Source: Cordia subcordata (Eukaryota; Streptophyta; Magnoliopsida; Boraginales; Cordiaceae). From it: a DNA stretch of 64,000 bases. The stretch covers positions 39,141,501 to 39,205,500 of the forward strand of contig JAPTOF010000001.1 in the NCBI GenBank assembly GCA_028554755.1, read 5' to 3'. The notes below the pieces were generated by a model, which saw only the letters and a program-made list of their open reading frames with translations, was not told where the DNA came from and did not search any database. The position numbers were made by a program, and so were the translations under genes. Shown here piece after piece: positions 26,981-38,880 of this stretch (position 1 is its first letter; every line of letters begins with the position of its first letter).

Positions 26981-28634
26981 CAACTTGTTCGGGAGGATAT
27001 GGACCTCTATCCCTCAGAGTTCTGTAAGCTTCAATGACAATGATTACTTCATTTGCAGTCTTGTTTAACCCATACTGTTGCTTAAGATGTGCGATGTTCT
27101 CAATGTGGCCTTCGAATAAGCAGAATATGTCATCCACAACAGCAAACAATCTGGTAGAAAAGACAAAGAACATGGTCAATAGGCATACAATTTCCAACAT
27201 ATTGAAGATACTCCCATGGTATGGAATTCCAGGCATTCATATTGCAAGAGCCAAAAAAAAGAATGAGCTAAAAGATTAATTCCCCACGCTGCTAAAGAAA
27301 CAAAGTTGTTACTAAAGAGAGATCGATCACAAGTGTTCCCAGAGTCAATAGAAAAACTCACTACCATCAGAAATGAACACAGATTTAGTAAATGTCCTTC
27401 AGGGGTTCGTCAAATTGACACAAGTTAAACTTGAAACAGCGTTCAGAGCACTTTAAAATGCAGTTACCAGAATCCTACATGACATCTAAATTCATATAAA
27501 TACATTGCAAGCAAACAGGGTGTTAGCAAATAACATTCATTTACAGACAAGATAGAATCTACTCGACAATATGATTTCAACTTTAATGCTAAACTAAAAG
27601 CTAATAGCATAATCCAAGAACTAGTTATGCCACCAAATATAACCACGTCAATACGTGGCTATCACCTCAAAAGGCCAAGATCATCACCTATTTGACCAAA
27701 ATATGCCAACCTAATAACACTAGCACATATGAGATCTCTTTAACCGTAACACTCTCACAGACGTCAGGAAATTGAGATCATACACAAATTCAACAATTAT
27801 TATAGACATAACCCTGCACAATGGTTTCTCCAATATACCATTTCATATCCGACACCCCATCCCCTCTCCAAACACATAACTCAAATATGCAATGTCTTCA
27901 CTGCAACTCATACAAACACTATCACAGTCTAGGACCAACGGTCAGCAAATAGCCCGCGCTTCGCCTACCTGCTCTAACATCCATAAGATAACTCCAGAAC
28001 TTGTGTAATAACTAGGTAATAGCCCCTTTGGGTAAAGCAGGCAGTTCTTTCTCTAGCCTATTACACCGAGCAAGTCTTGCAAAACAATACTGTATAACAA
28101 AGTTATTACAAATGTAAAATCTCAATGTGTAAAAAGAAATAAAGAAAACAGCAAGACAAACTACAGTTTCTTATAAAATGCAGCCTGAAACATCCACACA
28201 CTTCACACATACACACATAATCACTAAAAAGATACTTTATCTTGGACTTGGACCCTATGCATATAACAACATATTGTGCACTGAGCTATTAAAACTAAAC
28301 ATAATGAAAAGATCCTAATCTCTGATGATAAAAAAAACCCAAGATAAAGATCAGATCAAGAAACCTATAGGAAAAAAAAAAAAGAAAAAAAAGGGCAAGA
28401 AAGTAAAAAGGGTAGTGAAAATGGAGACCTTGGAAGAAGAGGGTTTTGGTGGTGAGTAGAGTAAGCCAAGAGGCCAGCAGAGCCCATGTTGATGGTGACT
28501 GAAGCAGAAGAGTGCAGTGAAGAGAATTGGTTAGCCAAGAAGCCATCTTTGAGTGCACACACTTTTGTCTCACTGTGTGGACTTTGCAATGCTTCTGGGC
28601 TTTTAGCCACTGATTTATCGAACACTGCCAACAT
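25835..28634 (-). CDS. aluminium-induced / TSJT1-like protein (Wali7, YGL and LRDR motifs)
   Basis: Exons 28634-28429, 27150-26910, 26827-26707 and 26025-25835 join in frame to 252 residues, the usual length of this family. The product starts MLAVFDKSVAKSPEALQSP, typical of the subgroup of Arabidopsis AT3G22850/AT4G27450 (recalled). YGL is at 95-97 and LRDR at 114-117. The domain (Wali7/DUF3700) has the N-terminal-nucleophile glutamine amidotransferase fold, but residue 2 is Leu rather than the catalytic Cys of true amidotransferases, so enzymatic activity is doubtful. It continues with DADGSVPFFWGT, GGLRSYEHPLNE and a C-terminal GATFKVDSEAK. No signal peptide is seen, so it is probably cytosolic. 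Family members respond to aluminium, sugar starvation, auxin and dark; the molecular role is unknown. The 1.3-kb first intron shows nothing notable. Confidence 0.95.
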
Positions 28635-29853
28635 TTTCTTTTTGTTGATCTTTTTATCTGTTTTTTTGGTGAAGTTCTACAAACAGAAGTGTCCTCAGAG
28701 ATAACATACAAGAAAGAGGAAAGTTCACAAAGGTTTGATGATGCAGAGAGAAGTGTTTGATTCTTTCTTTCTTTATGTAGAAGAATTGTTTGATGGGGGT
28801 GTCACTGCCTCATTGGCTGTTTTAAGAGAAAAGCTTCTTGAGAAGAAAAGTTGAATTATTTACAAGTGTCCCTTCTCATGCATTTTATGGCATCCAAATC
28901 TTGAATGTTACTTATGGAAGATTTTCTAGATATTGGTAAAATTGTCATTTGAATCTCACAACAATAGACATATCGGAACTTGTGAATATATATTTTTGTA
29001 TTATGAAAATATATGATCCTTGTGATCTTTGTGACCGAGTATTACCTCTCCTTTTTTTTTTTTTTTTTTTTCTGCTTGGTTTGAAAGGAAATTTAACCTG
29101 CAATTATTACGTGTGAATCATGTAAAGTGTAAAAAACGTCATTGTGAAGAAGAGCCATTGTTGACATTGGTGCCTCGTTCAAATGATGCTCTACAATGAA
29201 ACGTACAAGCCAAAGTTGCAATTCAATTTGTGCACTTTATTCATTCACGGTAAATATGTTTCACGAAAAAATCCAGTAAGTGTACTAATACTTTTGAGTC
29301 ATATTCAACTCAATCACTTTACAACTTACGTCCAATATATTTTTAAATCCCACTTGAAGAGCAGTTAGCTTTGCCCTAATACTTATTTAGCTTTGCTCTA
29401 ATATTTATTGTCATACCAAAATTAAGTGTGATCGAGTATTACTTTTTAAAAAAACTTATTTCAAAATTTTGTCATAACTTTATAATTTTACAAGAGATCT
29501 CAAATGATTGTAAATCTCATTATAGCTATCCAAAAGTTATCCTCAAATGCTAACCATAATGAATTAGACTTTTCATAGTCATCAAAGTGATTTCTAGGCA
29601 ACTTTATTGGCATACTCATATATCCTAATCTTATACTTTAAGCCCTCATGCAGATTAGAATTTTCAAGATTACAACTTCACATTGATCATGGATGAACTT
29701 CTTTAGATGGCCTCAATTAGGTAAGTGATGACTACTTTTGTAGACCCTTCTTCAACCAAATTACGTACAAATTTCCTTCCTCTCAGGAAGCCTGCAAGTT
29801 GACATGTGGGATGACTTATGAGATTTTTTTCCCTCTTATGTCACATATGAGAA
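28635..29853. other. 5' flank of the YGL/LRDR gene
   Basis: Promoter and 5' UTR of the gene starting at 28634 should lie in the first few hundred bases; I see no unambiguous TATA box. A poly-T run lies at about 29050-29070. The remainder is AT-rich without recognised features. Confidence 0.45.
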
Positions 29854-30070
29854 GCTCTTTAACTACTCATTTATAAAGTAATAAATGAAAGATGTGCCCC
29901 CAGGGGCATAGGTGAGTTGGTAAGTGGTCAGGTGATTAGGGTGGAGACACCTTGACAACGCGGGATCGAAGCTCTTTAACTACTCATTTATAAAGTAATA
30001 AATGAAAGATGTGCCCCCAGGGGCATAGGTGAGTTGGTAAGTGGCCAGGTGAGTTGGTAAGTGGCCAGGT
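29851..30070 (+). repeat. 117-bp tandem duplication spanning the SINE 5' end, plus 20-bp box A duplication
   Basis: GAAGCTCTTTAACTACTC starts at 29851 and again at 29968, so flank plus SINE head is duplicated with a 117-bp period. The junction falls inside the box B-like motif (GGGATCGAA joined to GCTCTTT). Within the second copy GAGTTGGTAAGTGGCCAGGT (20 bp) is itself doubled at 30031-30070. Confidence 0.9.
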
Positions 30071-30286
30071 GATTAGGGTGGAGACACCCTGACAACGCGG
30101 GATCGAGTCCGTGTGGCAGCAGTACTCCGCTGAAATATTGCGGGGGCTGTTGCTGGATTTCCACGCCCGTTGGTCCTCTCCCTGGTCGGGCTGCCACTCA
30201 CGCACATCCCTCGATTAACCTCCCGCTTAGTTAAGGGGCCTCTGGCCAGGTGGGAAAGGAGTTCTCCTTTGGTTAACCCTTTTGAA
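29896..30286 (+). mobile_element. tRNA-type SINE with 16-bp target duplication
   Basis: AATAAATGAAAGATGT flanks the unit at 29880-29895 and 30287-30302. It also occurs once inside because of the 117-bp duplication. The head carries a box A-like GTGAGTTGGTAAGTGG and a box B-like GGGATCGAGTCC (about 30100), the internal RNA polymerase III promoter pattern of tRNA-derived SINEs. A GC-rich body follows (GCTGTTGCTGGATTTCC, CCCGCTTAGTTAAGG), with a short tail TTTTG. No protein is encoded. Confidence 0.8.
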
Positions 30287-31439
30287 AATAAATGAAAGAT
30301 GTAGATATTTCTTGCTCGAAGTTTATTATAAATTAGAGATAAGTTAGTTTATGAACCAATTTGCACATGCAACGAGTCAGATACTGCACAAGTACATTGA
30401 ATTGGTTCATGCATGACAACACAACACTAGTTGACATTTGCACACAATATCACTACACATAACCACAAATTTTTGAACAAGAAGAAATTATTAAAAGGCC
30501 TGTCTTTTTTAATAAGCGTAACATTATCTTTGTTAATATTAGATTAATATTTTTATTAATATTAAAATTTATTATTTTTAGTCATTTTTATATTAAATAT
30601 GTTATTTTTAATGATTCCCTTTTTTTAAGAGTTAAGTACGGATGTAACACGGCACTATTTAAAAAAATCATTAAAAATATAAGTGCTTTTAATGGTGGAA
30701 TAGAATAAACAAGTAATGTTTTATTGTGATTAAAACTCTAAATTTAGATTTATACTTTCTTATTCAAAATATATTTGTTTTTTGCGATAGTACTGGATAA
30801 CAAAAATTTATAATTCTGAATGAATCCAGCATCATCTTATCCCAAATGAATCTTAATTTACATAAAAATATCTTAAAATATCAGAGGGCATTTGTGCCAA
30901 TTGGAATCTAACACTACTTTTTTAAGGTTCCGGATTTAAAGTGAAAGCTCAATCGAGCTTATCCAAAAAGGGCTAAGCTAACGTGGCCAACAGCGATGAT
31001 CACGGCTAGAAATATTATATTACCACTTAAAACTTTATATATTGATTGAATCTCATATATGAAACATTTAGGGGAAAAAAAAAGGAAGAATCTCAATGTG
31101 AATATAATTTTTCTCTTTTTTTTTGTCATGGACGAATATTATTATTTGAATGGACAGAAAATAAGAAAACATATTGCGGTGGATTGAAATAATTATTTTA
31201 ATAATTATAATCACTAAATTTTATTTTAAAATGTCGTGACATTATGATCATTGTTAATTTTTGTTGGCCAAAAGTTTTAGACAGTTGCGTAAAATCCCAA
31301 CTCGATGCTGTTTTCGTGTGGGGCAAAACCACCGCCATAGCCCATAGGAACGCTAGACAAATTTTCTAGGCAATTTTGCCATTTCGTGGTATCCACGTCG
31401 CGTCTCCGGACCCAAGAGGCCAAAACGGACAGTAGAGTG

Positions 31440-31600
31440 TATCCACCCAACTCTGTCCCACCATATATTTATATATACATACACACATACATATATACAT
31501 ACACACATACATACTTATATATATATACATACATACATACATACATATGTATATGTATATGCACATATATATGTGTATTTGTTACTTTTAATATGTTTTG
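31440..31600. repeat. (ATAC)n / (AT)n microsatellite
   Basis: Alternating ATAC, ACAC and TATA units run through the segment. Tyr/Ile-rich reading frames across it are artefacts. Confidence 0.9.
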
Positions 31601-31959
31601 ATATATTTTTAATATTAACATTATGTCATTATGTATATATTTTAAACATATTTTTATATATTTGAATATAAACTTTATATTATTAGAGTTCCCTTTAGTT
31701 TAGTGATAAAAGTTAACTTTTAATACGTTTTATGTATTAGTATTTTCTAAAAGAATTTTAATGCTATTGACTTTGTTGGCAGATACTCCGTAGGGTCGTG
31801 GTAAGTTTTTTTTATCCAATAGGGGTAGCAATAGTAGTAGAAGTTTAAAGCAGCACCAGGAATATGGTAGGGGTAGGGGTAAGAATTTTATTAACTAGTC
31901 CAGAATAGAGATAAGCACACCTGGATCCTATTTCAATAAACATACACCTACACACATAA

Positions 31960-32150
31960 TCTTTCTCACCCGTATAATATACTCAAACAAACGTTTTCCC
32001 TCACACACCATACACATTACACGCATTATACACGCTACGGACACAACACACGTTATACACACTACACATGTTATACACATTACACATGTTGCATATGTTA
32101 TGCACATACTACACATATTACACACACTAAACACGCTATACACATTTTTT
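31960..32150. repeat. degenerate minisatellite of CACATTATACAC-like units
   Basis: Units of about 10-12 bases such as TTATACACATTACACATG recur many times with substitutions. A Cys/Met/Val-rich minus-strand frame across it is a by-product of the repeat. Confidence 0.75.
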
Positions 32151-33599
32151 AATTTTCATTTGTTGAAAAATAATTTTCACTTTACTCAATCATGTACATT
32201 TTCTAAATATTACAAAACTGAAAGTAAAAGCTGTCTTCAAAAAATGAAAACAAATAATGAAAAATAAAAAATATTTTCTAAACCAAACATAGCCTAGAAT
32301 TCTTAATTTTAAAAAAGTTTACTTAAGGCTTTCTAGAGTTTTTAGTTTTTTTTTTTTCTCTAAAAAGTCAAGTCAAATATTTATTTTTGAAAGAGATGTA
32401 TCTTTTACAATGGAAAGAAAGTTTTTTTTTTTTTTTAATAATAAAAAGAACCAATCAAAACGAGGCCCTAGGGAGGAGAAGAAAAAGATTCGTTCAAGAA
32501 GACGTGAAAATATTTTGGAAAAGTATTTGTTAGTAGTTATATCTTGTACATTATAAAAGAGATAAATAAAGCCTCAAACAAGCTTGATAATATGCAGGTG
32601 AGATGTCACTTTCATAAAATTAACAGGGCAAACAATCCTTATCAAGATTAACTGGATTTACAAATTTATTTAATCAAATCCAACTAATGACAAGAAGCTG
32701 AATTTCGTTTGTTGTTTGGTGATGTTGCATTGTCTTAGTTTTATAAACATGGTATTAATGATGTTGGCCCTGGGTCATTAATCTTTAGTTTTGATGATAA
32801 CAAATCTCTTTTGGTGCTTAATCGTCTAGAATAAATTGCATTAGATTGTGCATGAGACAAGGAAATGCGTGCTTATGAACAAGAAATGTTGATTATAAAG
32901 AGCAGGGACATGTAAATGGAAGAGTGCTTCATTCAGGATCATCACATGGTTGCTTTGAACGTGGTGAAAATCAAAGAAAGTGATGACACAAGGATAGAGA
33001 AATTGATGACATAGGGGGTATCGGTTTGTTCTCATTTGGTGATTGACTTGAATAGAGTTTTAATGCTCAAAGTTTCGACAGTATTTTTTTGATTGCCTTC
33101 AAAGTGCCTTTTTTTTTTTTTTTTAATGTGCCTCAAAGTGATATTTGATGCTTTTATCATCTTTTCCAATGTGGCTTGAACTTTTGACTTCAACCAATAC
33201 TCCTGACTTTTAAACTTTTTCTGGCCTTCTTAGTTGATCCAACTAGAAGAAGGAACAATCAGATGATACTCTCACCAGTTAAAAGAACAAAAATAGGATT
33301 TGTTCACGGGAAGTAGTATTCGAGAGTTGATCTATTGGTTGCACTAAAATAGTTGGGCCTTGCGTCGCCTGTATTGCCAGTTGACCGACGGACAAATCTA
33401 AAATTATTGTTTTATAACCGGAAAAACTTGTCTTTAAAATTATTGTATTTGTACACTCTTTGATTAGGTAGTTGAAGAGATTCATTTCACGTATCAAGTG
33501 TGGATATAAATCCTTCTGAGTGAGTTGTACTGAAATTTTTTCTAGTGGATTATGGTTGTATAAGTAGGTCTAACCTTCACCTACATTCGGTGAAACTTA

Positions 33600-34031
33600 G
33601 GGGGGCATTTGGTTCGAGGAATGAAAAATCATTCTCAGAAATCAAATTTCTAAGAATGTGATTCCCAGGAATATGGTTAAAACTGTTTGGTAAGTCAACA
33701 ATATTCTTGGAAAAGTTTTAGATAATTTCTAGGAATGTTAAATTTTTATGTTTGTTTCACACCCAATATTCCCTAGAATCTTAAGTTTTTTCTTAAAAAT
33801 GTCCTTAAGTCAAAACAATTAAAAATATCACAAAAATTATATAAAAAACATTAATTTTACTAGCATAAGTGATGAAATGCATATGACGACCCGATTAATG
33901 TTGAATTGTGCCCATTTTGCACAAAAAAACTTAAAAAAAAAAACCTCGAGTTGTGCCCAACCATTACATGTAAGTACGTATATATAATCTTGCTGCAAGC
34001 TTGTAAATATGAGATTTCGCAAATGAAAATA

Positions 34032-34083
<52 letters not shown>

Positions 34084-34475
34084 ATAAAGCAAGAAGAAAA
34101 GCTTGTGATGATTGCCGAGTTGTTGTGCCAAATATGATGCAGAGATGTGAGGATTGTATAGAAGGAGAGGAAGAGGCAATTTACCGGGAATTGAAAAAGT
34201 AGGTGCCAACTCTGTTTTACAAACGTGAAAAGCATATTTTTGATCGAGTAAGTTTTTCTTTTAATCTCTTATAAATATTCCCATGGCTTGGAAAAGTTGG
34301 ATTTCCACCCCTTTATATGAGATTAAAAATCAAAAAAATCTTGGGAATCTTAAATTTTTGGGAAAATAATATTCCTGAAAATATCTTTTTATTTTGTGAA
34401 TTAAATGTAGGAATAATATATTTCTAAATCCATATTCCCAAGAATCTTATTAGACTCCATGAATCAAACACCCCC
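33600..34475. mobile_element. PIF/Harbinger-like non-autonomous element, TTA target duplication
   Basis: The left end GGGGGGCATTTGGTTCGAGG and the right end (inverted: GGGGGTGTTTGATTCATGG) are imperfect inverted repeats of the Tourist/Harbinger type. TTA flanks both sides (33597-33599 and 34476-34478), the usual 3-bp target of this superfamily. The 876-bp interior has inverted TTCCCAGGAATAT pieces and an (AT)n run at 34036-34078. It has no transposase. Confidence 0.7.
34036..34078. repeat. (AT)n microsatellite
   Basis: About 21 uninterrupted AT dinucleotides inside the Harbinger-like element. Reading frames with long Tyr-Ile runs here are artefacts. Confidence 0.95.
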
Positions 34476-34952
34476 TTAAGTCCTAAGGGAGCTTTCTTAA
34501 GCCGTAAACATAACCTTGATTGAACCATCTAAAAGTATGAGTTTAATATCTCTTTCTCTTATTCACTTAATTACTTATACATTGCATACCAACTAAAATT
34601 GAACTTTAATCTTAATTCATCCGTCTCCTAATTAGTTGCATACAACAACTTGACGTGACGACATTTTGTGTGACAACATTTTGTGTCTCAAAAGCCAAAA
34701 AAAAAAAAAAATTATCAGGATGATGTTTACTTGTCTTCTATATAATAATAAAAATTATTAAATAGATATAATTAGTCTTTAATCCATTTAAATTAAAAAT
34801 AATATCAATTAGAAGTAAGTTATCACTCAAATGACGTGAAAAACCAAGTTGTAATTTGATTTTGTTGCTGGACAGTGTCATGTTTACATTTTTCTCTTTC
34901 AAGATGTTATGTTTGCAAATCTTGTTTTGGATGTGACTTTTGACTTGTTATC

Positions 34953-34961
34953 TATTTTATC
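34953..34961. repeat. target-site duplication, left copy
   Basis: TATTTTATC lies directly before the Mutator-like element. The identical 9 bases follow its right end at 41865-41873. Nine bases is the standard Mutator target duplication. Confidence 0.93.
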
Positions 34962-35069
34962 GGATTTTTTTTTCTAACCCAAAAAAAAAAATATTATGCA
35001 AAATTAACCCCGTTTATAAATCGATTGAAAAATAACCCGTTTTAAATCTGAAAACGTGTGGCACGCATT
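34962..35069 (+). repeat. left terminal inverted repeat of the Mutator-like element
   Basis: It begins GGATTTTTTTTTCTAACCC and contains AACCCCGTTTATAAATCG. It matches the reverse complement of 41756-41864 with a handful of mismatches in the outer part and more toward the inner end. Confidence 0.92.
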
Positions 35070-35089
35070 TCAGGATAGCAACCGCGTTC

Positions 35090-35150
35090 CCGGAATGCGG
35101 CCGCTTCTGGGAACGCGTTCCGCATTCCTAGAATGCGTTCCGCGTTCCAT
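35090..35150. promoter_or_regulatory. left subterminal GAATGCG motif cluster
   Basis: Three exact GAATGCG/CGCATTC motifs plus GGGAACGCGTTCC-like palindromes occur in about 60 bases immediately inside the left inverted repeat. The same motif recurs inside the right end (41485-41762). Subterminal repeats are commonly transposase-binding or promoter sites in DNA transposons; function here is inferred. Confidence 0.55.
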
Positions 35151-35459
35151 AAATTCGTTGTCTGATCATTTTTTTCCCATTCTCCCCCAACCCTACTTGC
35201 GATTTTCTCTTGTTTTCTCTCAACCCCTCACACTAAAGTTTTAGTTTTTCAGCGTTTTAGAAAGGATATTGCCTTGATCTTGTAAGTTATTTTATTTTTA
35301 TGTTATTGTTTGCCACTGTATTTAACGTTTTAAGTTATGAAATATGTTTTTAGATCATGTAGTTTTTGTTTTGATAATTAAATTTAATTTGTGTTAATTT
35401 GAATTTTAATTGTTGTTAGATTTGTAGATTAGAATTTTATTTTATTTTTGTTAATTTAT

Positions 35460-36030
35460 ATTTAAATGTTAATTGTTGCTTAAAAATATAGTATGATTAT
35501 TAGAAATAGAATTAATATTGTTGTTATTAGTATTATTAGTAATATTATTAGTATGATCATTATTATTAATCTTATTATTACTATATGAATATTATTAGTA
35601 ATAAATGTTATCATTAAGATTATCATTATTATTTACAATATCATTATTTTTATGACAGTCATGTTATATGTTAGATGTAATTATTAATGTAATTATTACT
35701 ATTATTGGTATTATTATCATTAATTATCATTGTGATGATGATGACGATGATGGATGATTAATGTAATATTTTAGATATTATTATTAGTAATTTTATTGAT
35801 ACTATTGTTGATATATTTATCCATGTATTTATTTTATTATTATGATGATGATGACGATGATGGATGATTAAACATGCTATCTTTGTGTTATTATTATTAT
35901 TATTATTATTATTAATATTATTAGTAATACAATCATTGATACTATTATTATTAATAATATTAGTGTTATAATTATTATTATTTGATAAAATTAGAGAGTT
36001 AATGTATATAGTGAAGTAGTAATATTTAGT
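35460..36030. repeat. ATT/GATGAT low-complexity tract
   Basis: Long runs of TATTATTAG and GATGATGATGACGATGATGG-like text between the left end of the element and the PMD gene. A 20-base GATGATGATGACGATGATGG phrase occurs twice (about 35733 and 35844). It is probably leader or intron of the PMD gene. Confidence 0.8.
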
Positions 36031-36066
36031 TAATCGTTGTTATTATTTTTTGTTTTAGGAGTCATT

Positions 36067-38400
36067 ATGGATGCTCGTCTTGCACCAGTAGATGCCACTT
36101 TACTATGCCACTATATGGATCACCGGGTCCAGCAGGATTCGCACCATCTGGGTATGTTTAGGTACTATAGGTCGGATAAATCGTTGTTTAATGCGCCGGA
36201 GCACCTGTTAGTACAGCAGCAGTTGGCGGAGAGCGGATTCTACGGGTGTAATAAATCCTGATATCATCAGCTTAACCGCGGACTTATTACTGCCATGATA
36301 GAGAGGTGGCGGCCGGAGACCCACACATTTCATTTACCCGTAGGTGAGGCTACCATCACCCTGTAGGATGTGGCCGTGTATTGGGATTTTCCCGTGACCG
36401 GTACTCTTGTCTCGGTGATTGATACGGTCCCACGCTCAAGGGAGGACTGGGTTGTCAGGATGCAGGATTTGGTCGGTATCAATGCAGATGCGATGGCAGA
36501 CGATGGTATCGACATTGTGGGGAACTCGGTGAATTTCGTCCAGTTGCGGGAAATGTTTGTTATGCAGGGTACTCCGGATGAGCCCACTCAGTACCAGGCG
36601 CGGCAGCAAGCACGACTGTGGATATTTCTTGTCATCTGCTGTCACCTTTTCGCGAACACGAGCACGAATGACGGTAATTTGGCCTGGTTGTTATTACTGG
36701 ACGACTTTGAGCGCATCCGGCAGTACAACTGGGGAGCGGCTGTACTATTGTATTTGTACCAACAGCTTGACCGCTTCTCCTTCCGCTAGTTTAAGGGTGT
36801 ATGCAGAGCCATGACACTAGTCCAGGTATTGGTTTACCTTATGTAGTAGTTATGTTTATATTATACGAATGTTAACTTTATTATTACAAGCGTTATTATA
36901 ACATAACACATGTTCAATGCCTGGAGTTTTTTGTATGGGATAGATTCACGACTTTTCGGCCTCAGCTCCTGCATTCGACAAGAGAGCGGCTTCAGCATCA
37001 ACAACATCAGCTGAAGCATATGTTTCAGCTCTCTGGCGTTTCACGGGGTGCACAGTTTTACGTCAAGAAGGAAATGACTAATGCATCCGGGAAGTCAGAT
37101 CAGGTAGAGTGTCGGGATGTCATAGACCATCTCCAGCCTGACGAGGTATAGTACACTTAAGCTGCCTTATTAAAAATACTTTACATGTACACTTAAGCAC
37201 GTAATTAACTATCCGGTGTTTGTTTTGGTTATAGTTCATATGGCAGCCATTTAGGGCGATACTAGCCACCCTCCCACCTTATTGTGTTGCCGACAGTGAC
37301 GTTTGGCGTGCCTGGATACTGCTGATATGTGGGCATATTGTTGAGTGGCACCGCCCGAATCGTGTCCTGCGGCAGTTTGGACTTAGGTTGGCCGTCCCTG
37401 CTGATCCCCTTGCACATGAGAAACATAGGGACGGTAAGGAGAAGGTTGAGGGAGCTGCGCTGATCGAGGCTGTGAATATGTAGGGGAATTGGGCCCAGCG
37501 CGTTTTATATGGATAGGCGGAGGATGTGCCGCCTGCAGCGGTACTCGGGGGTTACATGCAATGGTACCGGTGGGTGACCATATTACAGGTCGGTCATCCC
37601 GATACCAGTCATAGGCGAGATGGGTACGTGACATCCGCACATGACGAGACGTCACTAGTGAGCTGCCTTTGTTCCCAATGTTTACGTTACTCAATGAAAG
37701 TTGTTGACTATTAGTTTATATTAACCCCAGAATGTTTTGTTTGACTACAGGCCGCTGTAGCTCAGCATGTCGTCTATCATTCTCATGATTTGCTGCAGTG
37801 TTACCAGGAGGGGGACCTTGGGGGCGGTGCACACACGGAGCATGTCATGCGGCACTTGCAGCTCATGCAGTTGCATAGCGAGAGTGCACTCGGACACACG
37901 CAGCACGAGCATCTCATACAGCAGAGAGCCGTGTGAGAGTTACTCGATGCGCCTCCGGTGCATCCGTTGCAGCGATCCGGACAGCATCGTGCGCAGTGTT
38001 CTCAATCTGCGCAGCGCACCCACAGCCATCGGGGTGGGTCATCACAGTCATCTCGACCACCCATACAGCCCCCATTGCAGTGATCCGCGTGGCGTTTGTT
38101 CCCTGTTGGCTTATCCAGCGGTTCAGGTGGCCGGGGCACGTTCGAGACTGGTGGATCATCTCAGCCCTATGTTGAGGAGCCGAATGATGACGAGGAGGAT
38201 GATGAGGCGATGCAGCGCGAGTCATCGGGGGGGTCACCGAGCAGATATATGGGATCCCATGACTACGTTCACCATCAGTTGGTGTCCAATGGCGTTGAGT
38301 ATCAGGACCAGCCGCCGCACTCCGAGCCACATCCCCTATTAGACGTCATTTACCTGACCACACTAACAGGGGGAAGGGCCCTGATTATTACACGCGCCTG
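36067..38400 (+). pseudogene. plant mobile domain (PMD, MAIN-like) gene, decayed
   Basis: Translated segments follow the PMD (aminotransferase-like, PF10536) fold. First block 36067-36830: MDARLAPVDATLL at the start, then [30 protein letters not shown] and QARLWIFLV. Second block about 36925-37150: FFVWDRFTTFRPQLL. Third block from about 37234: FIWQPF, LPPYC and the hallmark IVEWHRPNRVLRQFG. A C-terminal tail (37750-38400) is rich in His, Gln and Asp/Glu, as in MAIN-like proteins encoded by transposons. In-frame stops occur at 36259 (TGA), 36364 (TAG, where family members have Gln), 36787 (TAG), 37481 (TAG), about 37514 (TAG), 37934 (TGA) and 38081 (TGA). Exon limits are approximate. Host MAIN/MAIL1 proteins act in silencing and development; this copy cannot make a full protein. 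Confidence 0.85.
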
Positions 38401-38880
38401 GATGATGTATTCATTTTCGAGTGCTTTTTGTTTTATATGTATTCGTGAGACATTATCTTTTTGTTGATTATTATTTCATTTTATTTTTTTAATTTGTTTT
38501 CGCCTTTTTTTTTCTTACACATGTCGACTTTGATTAAACATGACCGTATCACAACGCCATAACAAGTTCACAGACAACGTTAATTACACAATAACATCAC
38601 AAAGTCACAACAAATATGCAAAAAACGATTGCATAATAGCATTACAATGTTAAAACAAATAGACATAAAATTATCACATATGGAACTTGTGGCAACAGCT
38701 AAACATAACGGATTACGCATTTTGGTTGTTGGGGCAAATTGGAGCAGTGTGACCCGATTGACCACATGCTATACACTTTCGTCATCCACGGCGGTCTGAG
38801 TGATCCATCTTGTTTGGAATGTGCCGGCCGTCGACTCATCCTCTTCTCTGCCGAACGCGACTTAGGTTCAAATGCAACGT

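Larger units (their letters stand above)
30303..32761. other. intergenic with simple repeats and MITE-like debris
   Basis: No gene seen. 31440-31600 is an (ATAC)n/(AT)n tract. 31960-32150 is a degenerate ACACATTATACACGCT-type minisatellite. 31760-31910 has GGGTAGCAATAG text similar to the block near 42010. 32290-32470 ends CCAATCAAAACGAGGCCC, like a decayed relative of the GGCxCGTTTGGATTGG MITEs. A moderately GC-rich patch at 31290-31450 is unassigned. Confidence 0.5.
32762..34600 (+). mobile_element. Copia-like LTR remnant, interrupted by a Harbinger-like insert
   Basis: TGTTGGCCCTGGGTCATTAATC followed by TTTAGTTTTGATGATAACAAA resembles the start of many plant Copia LTRs. Further on, GAGTGAGTTGTACTG and TCTAGTGGATTATG resemble the stretch before the LTR end. 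The text continues after the insert at 33600-34475 (GGTGAAACTTA joined to AGTCCTAAGG). The right limit is uncertain and no internal retroelement genes remain, so it may be a solo LTR or a truncated piece. Confidence 0.45.

Noticed and set aside
33837..34235. Three minus-strand frames with Tyr-Ile runs
   Set aside because: They read the (AT)n run inside the Harbinger-like element; low complexity only.
32762..34600. Complete LTR retrotransposon
   Set aside because: Only LTR-like text is present; no gag, protease, reverse transcriptase or integrase motifs and no second LTR.
36259..38083. Stop-codon readthrough or recoding in the PMD gene
   Set aside because: Seven stops across all blocks, and a decayed transposase next to it, fit pseudogenisation better than recoding.
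37383..38330. Minus-strand frames of 103 and 138 aa
   Set aside because: They are antisense to the PMD gene, whose own frame matches the family motif EWHRPNRVLRQFG.
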